Assembly (NCBI GenBank): GCA_003482455.1
Contig: DMYW01000049.1
Location: 58,443 to 93,198 of the forward strand
Source: Rheinheimera sp.
Lineage (GTDB): Bacteria > Pseudomonadota > Gammaproteobacteria > Enterobacterales > Alteromonadaceae
DNA length: 34,756 nt
Direction of reading: 5' to 3'
The notes under the pieces are model-generated. The model had not been told where the DNA came from. It made no database searches and saw only the letters and a program-made list of their open reading frames with translations. Made by a program: the position numbers and the translations under genes. Below are positions 8,012 through 16,631 of this stretch, one piece after another. Positions within the stretch are counted from its first letter, which is position 1. Each line of letters opens with the position of its first letter.

Positions 8012-8043
8012 AATAAAAAAAGGAGCCAAGCGGCTCCTTTTTC
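8012..8043 (-). terminator. Bidirectional-looking intrinsic terminator after the TonB-dependent receptor gene
   Basis: A perfect 7-bp stem, AGGAGCC (8021-8027) with GGCTCCT (8032-8038), has a 4-base loop. T-rich runs lie on both sides: A7 on the left becomes a U-tract for minus-strand transcription, and TTTTT lies on the right. It lies 18 bases past the receptor stop and separates the receptor from the TonB_C lipoprotein gene. Confidence 0.88.
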
Positions 8044-8060
8044 AGCTCAAGCGTTTGAAA

Positions 8061-10304
8061 TTAATAGAAGTTTTTCTTAATTTCTAAACCAATCACGCGT
8101 GGTTCGTTCACAAAACCAGTCAGGTTATTGAAGTCGATTGCGCCTTTGACGTTTTCTTCGTTGGTGATGTTGCGACCAAACAATGCCACTTCAAAGTTGT
8201 TGTCGTAGTTCAAATAACCCATCCGCAGACCTGCTTCTTTGCTGCTGTCGACGTTAAATTCTTTCGACTCGTACAAGAACAGGTTGGTTTCGCCTTGGAA
8301 CGCGATGTCGCCGTAGAAGTAGATTTCACCGGTTTTCACAGGGATATCATAACGAGCGTTTAAGGTCAGGATGGTTTTTGGCGCTTGTGGGAATGGGTTG
8401 CCATCGACATAAGCGCGGCCTTGTGCATCCAACGGATCGGTCGGTGTACACATGCCTGAACCACAAGTTGCAACTTTCAAGTTTGCATCTTGCAGCTCGG
8501 TGTGGTTGTAGCTAAAACCAGCACCTAAGGTCAAGTTGTCCAGTGCGCGCCAGTCGAAGTCAGTTTCAAAACCGTAGCCTGTGCCTTTATCCGCGTTTAA
8601 CAGTGCGTTGCCTTGTGAAGTACCACCAATGGCTGACAATTGAATGTCGTTGATGGTGTAGTAGAACACGGCTGCGTTTAAGCGCATGGTGTTGTCTAAC
8701 ACGTCGGCTTTACCACCTAATTCAATCGAATCAATGGTTTCGCTATCAGCAACCGATGGGTTGCCTTCAAATGCTAAGTCACGACCTTGGATCGATTGCG
8801 CGCGGAAACCGTGGGCAACCCGGCCATACACAGACGCATCGTCGGTGACGCGGTAGTTGCTAGATAATTCCCAGCTCACTTGGCCGTCAGACACATCGAT
8901 TGGGTCGTAATCTTGGATTTGTGCCGCGCCGATGACTAAAGCAAAGCCATCCACGTTTTGGTCACCGACCGAGAAGCCTTTTTGGTCGTGGGTGTAACGC
9001 ACACCACCGGTGACGTCCCAACGGTCGGTTAACGAATAGGTCGATTGACCAAACACAGCCCAGCTGGTGTTCTCATGGTACACAGTGGTGGCACCGAAGA
9101 AACCGTCGATTGATTTCACGCCAAACGATGAATCAAAGTAGAAAGCACCGACTTGCCAATCCAGCGGACCGCTGGTGTCGCTGGCTAAACGCAGTTCTTG
9201 CGTCAATTGCTCTAAGTCTTGCAGTTGGTCTTCAGTCACCGCTTGGAACGGGATGGTACCTGGGCCTGTTGGTGTGCCGCCATCGATATCGCCTTTACCG
9301 CGACCGTGCGCGTTTTCTTTGGCAGTGATCGATGTGAAGGTCATACCGCCGGCCAGATCGATGTCGAGTTTTAACGAGGCACCGTTGTTTTGGTATTTTT
9401 GGAAGTTGCCGTCGCCTTCGTTGTACCAGACTTTTTCACGATCAAAGTTTTGGTTCAGCTCGTTGCTGCCTTTGGTGAATACGTTGGCGCGGAAGATTGA
9501 CGAGGTACCGTCAAGGTAGCGACCGTGCAGGTTTAACAAGGCATGGACGTTGCCGCTTTCATATAAAAACTGTGTGCGGTAGGCGTTTTCCGCAAAACCG
9601 CCGGTGAAGTCTTTTTTACCAGTGGCTGCGTTGTCGATGTAGTTCTGACGGTTTTGGCTTAAAACCGACACGCGCGCTGATAATTCGTCGGTGATGCCAC
9701 CACCAGCTGCGCCTTCTAGGTTAAAGGTGCCAAAAGAACCCACACCGATTTTGGCATAGCCGTCAGTATCTTGACGTGGACGCACAGTGTTGAACTTCAG
9801 CATACCGGCTGTAGTGTTACGGCCGAACAAGGTGCCTTGTGGACCGCGGATCACTTCCAACGATTCCACATCAAACAGTGGGAATGATTTCAACACCACG
9901 TTTTCCATCACCACGTCGTCCATGATAATGGACACAGGTTGTGACGCGGCCAAGTCGAAGTCGGTGTTGCCTAAACCACGGATATAAAAGCGTGGTGCGG
10001 CACGACCGTTGGATGATTCAGCAAACAGGCCTGGCACTTTAATCGCCAGCGCTTGAATGTCGTCACCACCAGAGAAAATGGCGTCAAATTTCTCGCCACC
10101 CAAAGTAGCAATAGAAATTGGCACTTCTTTGGTGTTTTGCACGCGTTTTTGCGCGGTTACCATGATGGTTTCCAACTCTTTCGAGTCTTCTTTTTTCGCT
10201 TTGTCACTGTCCTGCGCCGCAAAGGTTGCAGGAGCCAACACCACCGCACCGGCAACTAACGCGATGTGGATGTGTTTGGCTAACGCCGAGTATTTGCTTT
10301 TCAT
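8061..10304 (-). CDS. TonB-dependent outer-membrane receptor
   Basis: The protein has 747 residues, typical of the family. A signal peptide (cleavage near TFA/AQD, about 29) is followed by a Lys/Glu-rich stretch and a TonB box-like ETIMVTA (about 45-51). The plug domain (about 55-170) includes VPISIATLGG, IRGLGNTDFD, VESLEVIRGPQGTLFGRNTTAG. The remainder is barrel with many aromatic strands and ends in KKNFY, a normal outer-membrane C-terminus. AAGGAT lies 6 bases before the ATG. The style resembles the large group of Proteobacterial receptors with unknown ligands; no siderophore, cobalamin or sugar gene is adjacent, so the substrate is not assignable. The gene is followed by a strong terminator. 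Confidence 0.93.
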   Translation of the reverse strand: MKSKYSALAKHIHIALVAGAVVLAPATFAAQDSDKAKKEDSKELETIMVTAQKRVQNTKEVPISIATLGGEKFDAIFSGGDDIQALAIKVPGLFAESSNGRAAPRFYIRGLGNTDFDLAASQPVSIIMDDVVMENVVLKSFPLFDVESLEVIRGPQGTLFGRNTTAGMLKFNTVRPRQDTDGYAKIGVGSFGTFNLEGAAGGGITDELSARVSVLSQNRQNYIDNAATGKKDFTGGFAENAYRTQFLYESGNVHALLNLHGRYLDGTSSIFRANVFTKGSNELNQNFDREKVWYNEGDGNFQKYQNNGASLKLDIDLAGGMTFTSITAKENAHGRGKGDIDGGTPTGPGTIPFQAVTEDQLQDLEQLTQELRLASDTSGPLDWQVGAFYFDSSFGVKSIDGFFGATTVYHENTSWAVFGQSTYSLTDRWDVTGGVRYTHDQKGFSVGDQNVDGFALVIGAAQIQDYDPIDVSDGQVSWELSSNYRVTDDASVYGRVAHGFRAQSIQGRDLAFEGNPSVADSETIDSIELGGKADVLDNTMRLNAAVFYYTINDIQLSAIGGTSQGNALLNADKGTGYGFETDFDWRALDNLTLGAGFSYNHTELQDANLKVATCGSGMCTPTDPLDAQGRAYVDGNPFPQAPKTILTLNARYDIPVKTGEIYFYGDIAFQGETNLFLYESKEFNVDSSKEAGLRMGYLNYDNNFEVALFGRNITNEENVKGAIDFNNLTGFVNEPRVIGLEIKKNFY

Positions 10305-10752
10305 CTGGGATCCTTAAAAAGGCTGAATTTTTTTGGCTGATTTCTTTGAATCAGTACCGAACCCATCGACCTTGAAGTCTGTTTAGGTGTAGCAGGTGAT
10401 GGGAGATCTGTCAGGCTGTGTCGTTATGTAAGCGCTGACAGGTAGACGGCGGCTCAGTATACCAAGCTTTATCAGAATTCGCTGATTTAGCCGGCATTTA
10501 CAGGTGAAAATTCATCATCTTCGCGGAAAAAATCACCAGTGTTTACAAGTGGTTAGCAGCTGGTTTTATTTTGGGTACTTGGTGCGGGCGGCCATACGTC
10601 CATGCGTTGTATCGGGAAACTATGCGCGCATTTGAGCGCGTTTGCTACATATAGCTTGAATGTTAATCAGGTAAATGATTTTATACGTGAGATACAGATA
10701 AATACCTTGCGACAGGTCGCTGCAACACAGCGAAGACAAAAAAGGGTGACAG
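10305..10752. other. Divergent intergenic region, no gene seen
   Basis: These 448 bases separate the divergent receptor and binding-protein genes. I see a possible minus-strand -10 (AGTATA on the plus strand, 10456-10461) and a spaced dyad, CTGTCAG (10408-10414) with CTGACAG (10435-10441), within the receptor leader. I found no clear Fur box, riboswitch or RNA gene. Short frames here lack ribosome sites and coding character. Confidence 0.5.
10456..10461 (-). promoter_or_regulatory. Possible -10 hexamer of the receptor promoter
   Basis: On the minus strand this reads TATACT, a five-of-six match to TATAAT, about 150 bases before the receptor start. No convincing -35 hexamer lies 16-18 bases further upstream. 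That leaves either an activator-dependent promoter or a chance match. Confidence 0.3.
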
Positions 10753-11580
10753 ATGCAGTGGATGGTTCGGCTTTTGACCTTGTGTGCTGGCATCCTGCTG
10801 GCATTTGGTCTTGCTGCCATGCCACAGTCTGCCACCTCTCCGGCCACTAACAGCAAAAAAGTCCGCATCGCCGCTGAAGACAATTGGCCGCCATTTTCCG
10901 ATGAACGCGGTCAAGGGTTGTCCAAACAGTTAGTGCAAGCCGCCCTCGCTGCCAGCGGTTATAAAATTGAAACCATCGCCATGCCTTATGCCCGAGCACT
11001 GCATGAAACAGCGCAAGGCGACGTCGATGGTTGCTGGAATGTCACGCGCCAGCAAAGTACGCTCGATCAATACTTACTGCACCAAACCCCGCTGTTTCAA
11101 GCGCGAGCTTCGTATTATTACCACGGCAAAGTACGACCATACCGTTCGGTAGCCGACATTCCGAATAACACTGTCGTTGGCGTGATCTTGGGGTACGAAT
11201 ATGGCGATTTGTACGAGCAACACAAACAGCGCTTCAAGTTGGTGGAAGTGTCCACACACGGCCAACTGATCCAGTTGCTCGACGCTGGCAAATTGGACTT
11301 AGCGATTTTTTTTGACGATGTGCTGGCGTACTACCTGCACCAGCCTGAATTTCAGCAGGTTAAATTGCTGCGCGGCCACACCAATCATGTCAGTGACATT
11401 TTTGTCGCTTTTACCAAAAACCAAGCGCGCAGTGTCGAGCTGGCAACTGCGTTGGATCGCGGCTTAGCGGAACTGAAACGCAGCGGTACTTATCAGCGAT
11501 TGCTTGAGCAATACTTGGCAAAACCCTCGGTTGAACGGGCGTCCGTCGAACAACCAACCGCCGTACCCACTCAGGAGTAA
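10753..11580 (+). CDS. Periplasmic substrate-binding protein, SBP family 3
   Basis: The protein has 275 residues. A signal peptide precedes the mature start near residue 25-35. The domain (about 36-260) follows the SBP_bac_3 pattern: KVRIAAEDNWPPFSDERGQG at the start of the first lobe, MPYARALHETAQGDVDGCWN, then the hinge strand VGVILGYEYGDLYEQ and AGKLDLAIFFDDVLAYYL, closing with LKRSGTYQRLLEQYL. Such proteins bind small polar solutes such as amino acids. No permease or ATPase gene is adjacent, so it may serve a distant transporter or a sensor. GGGTGACAG lies just before the ATG. The cupin gene follows immediately, so the two are probably one operon. Confidence 0.8.
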   Translation: MQWMVRLLTLCAGILLAFGLAAMPQSATSPATNSKKVRIAAEDNWPPFSDERGQGLSKQLVQAALAASGYKIETIAMPYARALHETAQGDVDGCWNVTRQQSTLDQYLLHQTPLFQARASYYYHGKVRPYRSVADIPNNTVVGVILGYEYGDLYEQHKQRFKLVEVSTHGQLIQLLDAGKLDLAIFFDDVLAYYLHQPEFQQVKLLRGHTNHVSDIFVAFTKNQARSVELATALDRGLAELKRSGTYQRLLEQYLAKPSVERASVEQPTAVPTQE

Positions 11581-11583
11581 ATG

Positions 11584-12054
11584 ATGCGAATTTGGCGTTT
11601 TAGCAAGATGGTTCTCGCTTGTGTGCTGGTGGCGGCGTGTAGCGCCAGCGCGGTGGAACCCAACGCCGCGGTCAAAGCCACCACCGGCCTTAAGGTCAGC
11701 CAAAGTTGGGATGGCACAACGCTGCAGTACCCCAAAGGCGACGCCGAAATCACCGGCATGCAGATTGAAATCGCACCAGGTGGCAGCACTGGCTGGCATT
11801 TGCACACAGTGCCATCGTTTGGCGTAGTGCTCAGTGGCACCTTGGAAGTTCAACTCAAAGACGGCCGCGTCAAACGGCTGCAAGCGGGCGACATGCTGGC
11901 GGAAGTGGTCAACACCTTGCACAACGGTCGCGCTGTCGGCGATGCGCCGGTGAAACTGGTGGTGTTTTATGCTGGGGTAAAAGGCCAGATCCTGACCCAT
12001 AAAGAAGAGGTTAGCCAAGCGGTGATGCAAACAACAGGCAGCGGCGCCCACTAG
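11584..12054 (+). CDS. Exported cupin-domain protein
   Basis: The protein has 156 residues from ATG 11584, which is 6 bases after AGGAG; an adjacent ATG at 11581 is also possible but only 3 bases away. The N-terminus is a signal with VAAC, a possible lipobox, or ASA/VE as a type I site. One cupin barrel is evident: MQIEIAPGGSTGWHLH, VVLSGTLEVQL, RLQAGDMLAEVVNTLHNG. The HxH pair and the later His are present, but the Glu normally found four residues after HxH is not; Pro-Ser-Phe stands there. Metal binding may be altered. The gene follows the binding-protein gene with no gap and is likely coexpressed. Confidence 0.78.
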   Translation: MRIWRFSKMVLACVLVAACSASAVEPNAAVKATTGLKVSQSWDGTTLQYPKGDAEITGMQIEIAPGGSTGWHLHTVPSFGVVLSGTLEVQLKDGRVKRLQAGDMLAEVVNTLHNGRAVGDAPVKLVVFYAGVKGQILTHKEEVSQAVMQTTGSGAH

Positions 12055-12081
12055 GCTGCCGCTGTCTTGCATGCATATTGG

Positions 12082-13155
12082 CTAGTCCATGCGGGTATAC
12101 GAGGCCACATAAGCAAATCCCAACCGGCCGGGTTGCACTTCCAATTGGTACAGATCGGCTACATTGGCTTGGTCATATTCAGCGGCACTGACCCGATGGT
12201 GAACATCCACCGGCAAGCCGTAGGCTGTTTGTGAGCTATGCAGCACTAGCGTGTAATGGCGCGAGCGCCTTGACGAAGAGCGGTACTTATCTACGACACT
12301 GGCTTGCACGACCTCGGGTGTGGCAGTGGTTAAACTTTGATTAAACTCCATGCTGCCAATATAACTAGCAACCGGTAGCGCCAGCAGCATGACGATAGCC
12401 GCTTCCACCAACACCACACGCGCTTGCGACGACCGGCCGAGCAGCAACCACAACAACAGCCAGGTCAGCAAGTAACCAAACGCTGCGATTTTCATCGCAA
12501 AATACACCACCGGCATTTGTTGCAAGTAATCGCTGTTATCGAAAAAGCCATCCAAAAATCCGCCAATGGCGTAAGCAGCGATACTCCACACCAGCACTTC
12601 ACACAGCAGCATACGCCAGAAAAACGGCCGAGTGCGTGACGTCCGCTGTTTGGCTAGTGGTTGCAAGCTATCGGCCAGCGCCATCACAACGTCAATCCGC
12701 TGGCCGTCGGCGCGATAGTCAATGTCAAAATCCACCAGTAAGTTGCCGCCCGTGCTGTAAATTTTGGTCGCGTTGAAATTGCTAATCAGGCTATGAATGG
12801 CGCTGCGACTGGGGGCTTGGAGGGCCAGCCAGCGCTGCAATTGTTTTTCATCGCAGCCAATATAGACGGCTTCATCAAAGCGCAAATCGCCGGTTTGAAA
12901 TTCATGGGCAAGGCCAACGGCGGCCAGAATGCGGTCAAACCAGCGCTCTGGCATCAAGGTAAAAGCAATGCCCAAATTCAGTGGCACTTGGATGGTGACA
13001 GATTGAATGTCTTTATCGCGATTTAAATGCAAAGTTTCGCCATAGTTGCGGTTATTCCACTGGTGAATGGTTTCTGGGTTGATGCTCCACAAGCGCCGAA
13101 ATATCCGATAGCCCGCAATGCCAACAACTAGTGCAATTCGAATCAGCAACCACAT
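12082..13155 (-). CDS. Membrane protein of unknown family, paralogue A
   Basis: The protein has 357 residues. One N-terminal helix (3-20) is followed by a soluble region (about 25-175) containing FDEAVYIGCDEKQLQRWLAL (93-112). Then come three helices (about 179-199, 215-239, 246-267) and a C-terminal domain (268-357) with VVDKYRSSSRRSRHYTLVLHS and VQPGRLGFAYVASY. The same layout and matching motifs occur in the protein at 14360-15463, so the two are paralogues. I do not recognise the family. The C-terminal domain probably faces the periplasm or cytoplasm as a small beta domain; this is inference. The gene converges with the cupin gene. Confidence 0.75.
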   Translation of the reverse strand: MWLLIRIALVVGIAGYRIFRRLWSINPETIHQWNNRNYGETLHLNRDKDIQSVTIQVPLNLGIAFTLMPERWFDRILAAVGLAHEFQTGDLRFDEAVYIGCDEKQLQRWLALQAPSRSAIHSLISNFNATKIYSTGGNLLVDFDIDYRADGQRIDVVMALADSLQPLAKQRTSRTRPFFWRMLLCEVLVWSIAAYAIGGFLDGFFDNSDYLQQMPVVYFAMKIAAFGYLLTWLLLWLLLGRSSQARVVLVEAAIVMLLALPVASYIGSMEFNQSLTTATPEVVQASVVDKYRSSSRRSRHYTLVLHSSQTAYGLPVDVHHRVSAAEYDQANVADLYQLEVQPGRLGFAYVASYTRMD

Positions 13156-13290
13156 GCCAGGTCCCTTGTCTGAAAGAGTGTTGCTTTGACTATGCCAAAC
13201 TGTTGGTCGTGAAGCAAAACTTCAGCCGTTGTTGTGGGATCTCGATGCAAATGGCATGGCTTAGATTAAAAAAATTCAGCACAAAACCGC

Positions 13291-13318
13291 TTGCTAAGCT
13301 GTAGAAAATTCATACAAT
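13291..13318 (+). promoter_or_regulatory. Predicted sigma70-type promoter before the deacetylase gene
   Basis: TTGCTA (13291-13296) and TACAAT (13313-13318) are separated by 16 bases and lie about 80 bases before the deacetylase start. GCGCCTC follows the -10 directly, as at 1152-1158 before the export operon. Hexamer matches are good but untested. Confidence 0.45.
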
Positions 13319-13397
13319 GCGCCTCCGTTTTTATCTGCTGTCACATTCGAGTCATCGACTGCTGCTATAACGGCAGCGCGCTAGCACCTGTACTCGA

Positions 13398-14333
13398 ATG
13401 CTAGCGATCCTCATTGTTGAAATTGGAGTTGTGCCCTTGTTGCTGGCGAAATCGCGTTACTGTGGGTTGTTTTTGGTGTTTATGGGCTGGCAACAGGCAG
13501 TTGCAACGGAAAAGCCTGCCGCGGATCAGGAAAGCCAACTGCATGCCACGGCGCATCCCGCCGCTGATAGCGCACGCCCAAGTTACCCCGCCAAACCTTT
13601 TGTATACCCCAATGGCGCGCGCAATGCGGTGTCTCTGACCTTTGACGATGGTTTAGCCAGCCAGGTGCAATTTGCCGTGCCGATGTTGGAAAAATACCAA
13701 GTCAAAGCCACCTTTTACGTGTTGCCATTTCATGTGTCGCAGCAGGTCAAAGCATGGCGTGAAGCGGCGCAAGCAGGCCAAGAAATTGGCAATCACACCA
13801 ACGCGCATACCTGCACCGGCAACTTCCATTGGCTGCGCAAAAGTAACCAAGGCTTAGAACAAGTCGATTTGGACTTTATTCGCAGTGACATCGAACGTTC
13901 CCAACAATATATTCAGCGCACGCTGGGGGTGACACCCAAGCAGTTCGCCTTTCCGTGTGGCAACACCTTTGTCGGCCGTGGTCGGCAGACGCAAAGTTAT
14001 GTGCCATTGGTGGCTGACATGTTCGAAACCGCCCGCACCTGGAATGACGAAACCGGCAATGACCCACGGTATGCCGACTTTGCTCAGTTAACCGGCTTGC
14101 GGATGGACGGGCTGAGTTTTAACGAGCTGCGGGAATTGTTGGAAAACGAGCGCGAAACCGACAAATGGTTGGTGCTGGCCGGCCATGAAGTGGGCAGCCG
14201 TGGCGTCATGACCACCGATCTCAAAGCGCTTGAGCAGCTGATTCAGTACCTGCAAGATCCGAAAAACGGCTACTGGTTGGCACCGGTTGGCGAAGTGTCG
14301 AGTTACATCAAACAGCAGCGCGCGGATAACTAA
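13398..14333 (+). CDS. Secreted polysaccharide deacetylase (NodB domain, CE4)
   Basis: The frame has 311 residues from ATG 13398. The domain shows LTFDDG (80-85) with the catalytic and metal Asp pair, NHTNAHT (132-138) with the metal HxxxH, FAFPCGN (183-189), and a late His in VLAGHEVG (258-265). CE4 enzymes remove N- or O-acetyl groups from glycans such as peptidoglycan or exopolysaccharide. The long N-terminus contains a second plausible start: TTG 13437, 8 bases after GGAG, would give a better signal peptide (LLAKSR then a hydrophobic core ending QAVA). The true start is therefore uncertain. It lies between two divergently placed paralogous membrane-protein genes. Confidence 0.82.
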   Translation: MLAILIVEIGVVPLLLAKSRYCGLFLVFMGWQQAVATEKPAADQESQLHATAHPAADSARPSYPAKPFVYPNGARNAVSLTFDDGLASQVQFAVPMLEKYQVKATFYVLPFHVSQQVKAWREAAQAGQEIGNHTNAHTCTGNFHWLRKSNQGLEQVDLDFIRSDIERSQQYIQRTLGVTPKQFAFPCGNTFVGRGRQTQSYVPLVADMFETARTWNDETGNDPRYADFAQLTGLRMDGLSFNELRELLENERETDKWLVLAGHEVGSRGVMTTDLKALEQLIQYLQDPKNGYWLAPVGEVSSYIKQQRADN

Positions 14334-14359
14334 ACGCGTTGCGTTGGTGCGCGCCGGGG

Positions 14360-15463
14360 TTATTGCTGAGTGGGCAAAAACGCGATGCTTTGCACATAGG
14401 GTAACCCCAAATACCCTTGCGCGATCATCAGGGTGACCGGTTGTTTCTCTGATATTTTTTGGTAAGTCGAGCTGTCTATTTGCCAAGTCAGCGGCGGCGT
14501 CGCGCCAAAGACAGGGCCGTGTTGATACAACTCAACGTAGTAATTATGTCCCTGTTTGTTATGGCGACTGTATTTCCACAGGACTTCGCTGTCGACTTGC
14601 ACGGTCTGGTTAGCGGGCTGCATGGTATTGACCATGACGAACGCTTTGCAAAGCAACAGTGGATAGGCCAGCGCGAGCGGTGCGTAGCATTCATTTTTCA
14701 CTCGTTGTCGTGGCAGCGAATTGCCGGCCCAGCGTCGCAATACTAAGACACTGCCACCATACAACAACACACTGCCCAGCAAGATATAACTCAGCAAAGT
14801 CCAGCGCGTGAGATGTTGTTGCCAAAAATCGTAGTTGCTGCGATAAAAATCAAACAAAAGCCAGAGAGTTAAAGCTAACAATCCCCAGCTAAAACGCACA
14901 ACCACCGCCGGTTTTAACACTGGTTGTGGCGTTGGTGCTTGGGCTAGCTTGGCCAGTGCATCTGCAAGTGTAAACAGCAATTCGGCTCCGAGTTCAGGCA
15001 GCTGAGCTAGCTGATGGGACACGACACGAAGAGTTCCTTTGTCGCATTCGATGACATTCACGGTAAAATGCGCAAAAATCGCCAAGATGGCTTGGCGGGT
15101 GGCCGCATCCTGTTGCAGCCATTGCCACAACCCAGCTTGATCACTAATGACCTGAATACGTTCGTCAAACTGCCGATCACCGGTGGGAGAGTCGGTCAAT
15201 TCGGCAGGGCCAAGTTGCCGCGCTTTGCGCTCGAAACGACAACATAAGTGGCTAGGTAAGGCGATTTCATACACGCGCCTTACGTCCAAAGGTTGATGTG
15301 ACGTATCCGCATAATTAAACACTTCTTCAATCAGATACTCGCGTTGTCGCCAGCTGACGCGCCGATAGTTGGCCATTCGACTGCCGGTGTAATTGTGCTT
15401 TGGCAGAAAAGGTAAGCAGATAAGCACGGCAAGCCAAAGCGCTAGAAAAGTCCATAAATCCAT
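14360..15463 (-). CDS. Membrane protein of unknown family, paralogue B
   Basis: The protein has 367 residues from ATG 15463. That start has AAGGAA about 6 bases upstream, and the extra 30 codons of open frame before it lack a ribosome site. Layout: N-terminal helix (about 4-22), soluble region with FDERIQVISDQAGLWQWLQQ (99-118), three helices (about 189-206, 221-242, 260-278), and a C-terminal domain with VLWKYSRHNKQGHNYYVELY and IAQGYLGLPYVQSIAFLP. These match paralogue A (12082-13155) in order and spacing, though identity is low. The family is not recognised. It converges with the deacetylase gene, with 26 bases between the stops. Confidence 0.75.
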   Translation of the reverse strand: MDLWTFLALWLAVLICLPFLPKHNYTGSRMANYRRVSWRQREYLIEEVFNYADTSHQPLDVRRVYEIALPSHLCCRFERKARQLGPAELTDSPTGDRQFDERIQVISDQAGLWQWLQQDAATRQAILAIFAHFTVNVIECDKGTLRVVSHQLAQLPELGAELLFTLADALAKLAQAPTPQPVLKPAVVVRFSWGLLALTLWLLFDFYRSNYDFWQQHLTRWTLLSYILLGSVLLYGGSVLVLRRWAGNSLPRQRVKNECYAPLALAYPLLLCKAFVMVNTMQPANQTVQVDSEVLWKYSRHNKQGHNYYVELYQHGPVFGATPPLTWQIDSSTYQKISEKQPVTLMIAQGYLGLPYVQSIAFLPTQQ

Positions 15464-15839
15464 CAAAGTTCCTTCTGGTAGGCAGCGGTTGCCATGACTA
15501 AGCGAGGCGTCATAGCGATAAGCAAATGAAAATACACAGATTGCTGTGTTCACTCTAGCAGGATGGAGGCGCTTGCTGTGAAGCTAGGTATCGCCTGCCC
15601 AAAACTGGGTTTCACCAAGACCAAAACCTATGCTCGCGACTATGCCAAAATCGGTGGATAAAGGCAAAACGCGAGTTGTCGTGGGTGAGTTCAAGTGCCC
15701 CAGCGCTGCGCTCGCCAGACTAGCCAGATGGCCACAGATTGGCGACAATCAGCGGCTTATATCACCTGTCGATTGCAACCTTGATGTATAGCCGCGCCGC
15801 CTGTGTGCATCATCACCCGCTGCGCGTGTTGGAGAACCT
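15464..15839. other. Intergenic region between divergent genes
   Basis: This stretch of 376 bases has no confident gene. It holds a small dyad ACACAG/CTGTGT (15534-15549) upstream of paralogue B. It also holds a 32-codon plus-strand frame (15563-15661, ATG after GCAGG) that reads KLGIACPKLGFTKTKTYARD in part. The frame resembles coding sequence in composition but has no recognised homologue. No RNA gene or convincing promoter was found. Confidence 0.45.
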
Positions 15840-16631
15840 ATGTACGCCACCCAGTTTAGTTTGCCCTTGTATGCACGTCGGATCGGCCTTGAGGCGGTGC
15901 CAACGGCGGCCACCTTTGATGCCGCAGCACTCAAGAGCATGATGCAGGCACAACTGCGCAGCATCACCTTTGAAAACCTCGATGTGCAAGCCGGTAAAAT
16001 CGTCTCGATGGAGCCCGATCAAATCGTCGAAAAAATCCTTGGCGACGACGGGCAGGCCAAACGCGGCGGTTATTGTTATGAACTCAACGGCTTGTTTGCG
16101 ATGGCGCTGACCGCCCTTGGCGTGTCCTATCAATTTGTTGCTTGTCGACCGATGTTCTACCCGATGCGCCGCCCAAAAACCCATATGGCGTTGGTGGTGC
16201 AGTTAGCCGGTGAAAAATACCTGTGTGACTTAGGGTTTGGCAGCTATGGCATGCGCGCCCCGATCGCCTTGTCGCAGGTCAATGTGCCGCAATCACAAGA
16301 CTATGATGTGTTCCAACTGGCAATGCCGGACGTCGGCGAATTTGTGTTGCAAGCCCGCATCGACGGCAACTGGGTCAATCAATACGGCTTTAATTTATCG
16401 CCCAGCGAATGGATCGATTACCTGCCGGCGAATTACCTGAATTCCACACACCCGGACACCATCTTTGTGCAAAAGTTGCTGCTCATTCGGCAAACCGCCG
16501 AGGGACGGGTGTTGTTGGTCGGCAATGAATTAAAAACCAGCGTCGCTGGCCAAACGACAGTACGCACGGTCGAGCCAGCGGAGCTCGATGCACTGCTGCT
16601 CGAGCAATTTGGATTGGTGCGGTCTAACTAG
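15840..16631 (+). CDS. nat: Arylamine N-acetyltransferase
   Basis: The protein has 263 residues, near the usual 270-280. The active-site block RGGYCYELN (75-83) carries catalytic Cys79. His115 in KTHMALVV and Asp130 in YLCDLGFG complete the Cys-His-Asp triad, in the standard order. The N-terminal helical region contains ITFENLDV, also typical. The enzyme transfers acetyl or a related acyl group from CoA to arylamines or hydrazines in the cytoplasm; some members act in amide formation within biosynthetic pathways. TTGGAG lies about 7 bases before the ATG. The gene converges with, and overlaps by 8 bases, the GGDEF-EAL gene. Confidence 0.93.
   Translation: MYATQFSLPLYARRIGLEAVPTAATFDAAALKSMMQAQLRSITFENLDVQAGKIVSMEPDQIVEKILGDDGQAKRGGYCYELNGLFAMALTALGVSYQFVACRPMFYPMRRPKTHMALVVQLAGEKYLCDLGFGSYGMRAPIALSQVNVPQSQDYDVFQLAMPDVGEFVLQARIDGNWVNQYGFNLSPSEWIDYLPANYLNSTHPDTIFVQKLLLIRQTAEGRVLLVGNELKTSVAGQTTVRTVEPAELDALLLEQFGLVRSN

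Noticed and set aside
10305..10752. Riboswitch or Fur box controlling the TonB-dependent receptor
   Set aside because: I looked for a cobalamin-type conserved core and a 19-base Fur dyad and found neither; only a spaced 7-base dyad is visible.
11464..12072. Minus-strand open frame of 202 codons over the cupin gene
   Set aside because: It is fully antisense to the cupin gene, has a His/Gln/Phe-rich composition typical of a shadow frame, and has no ribosome site.
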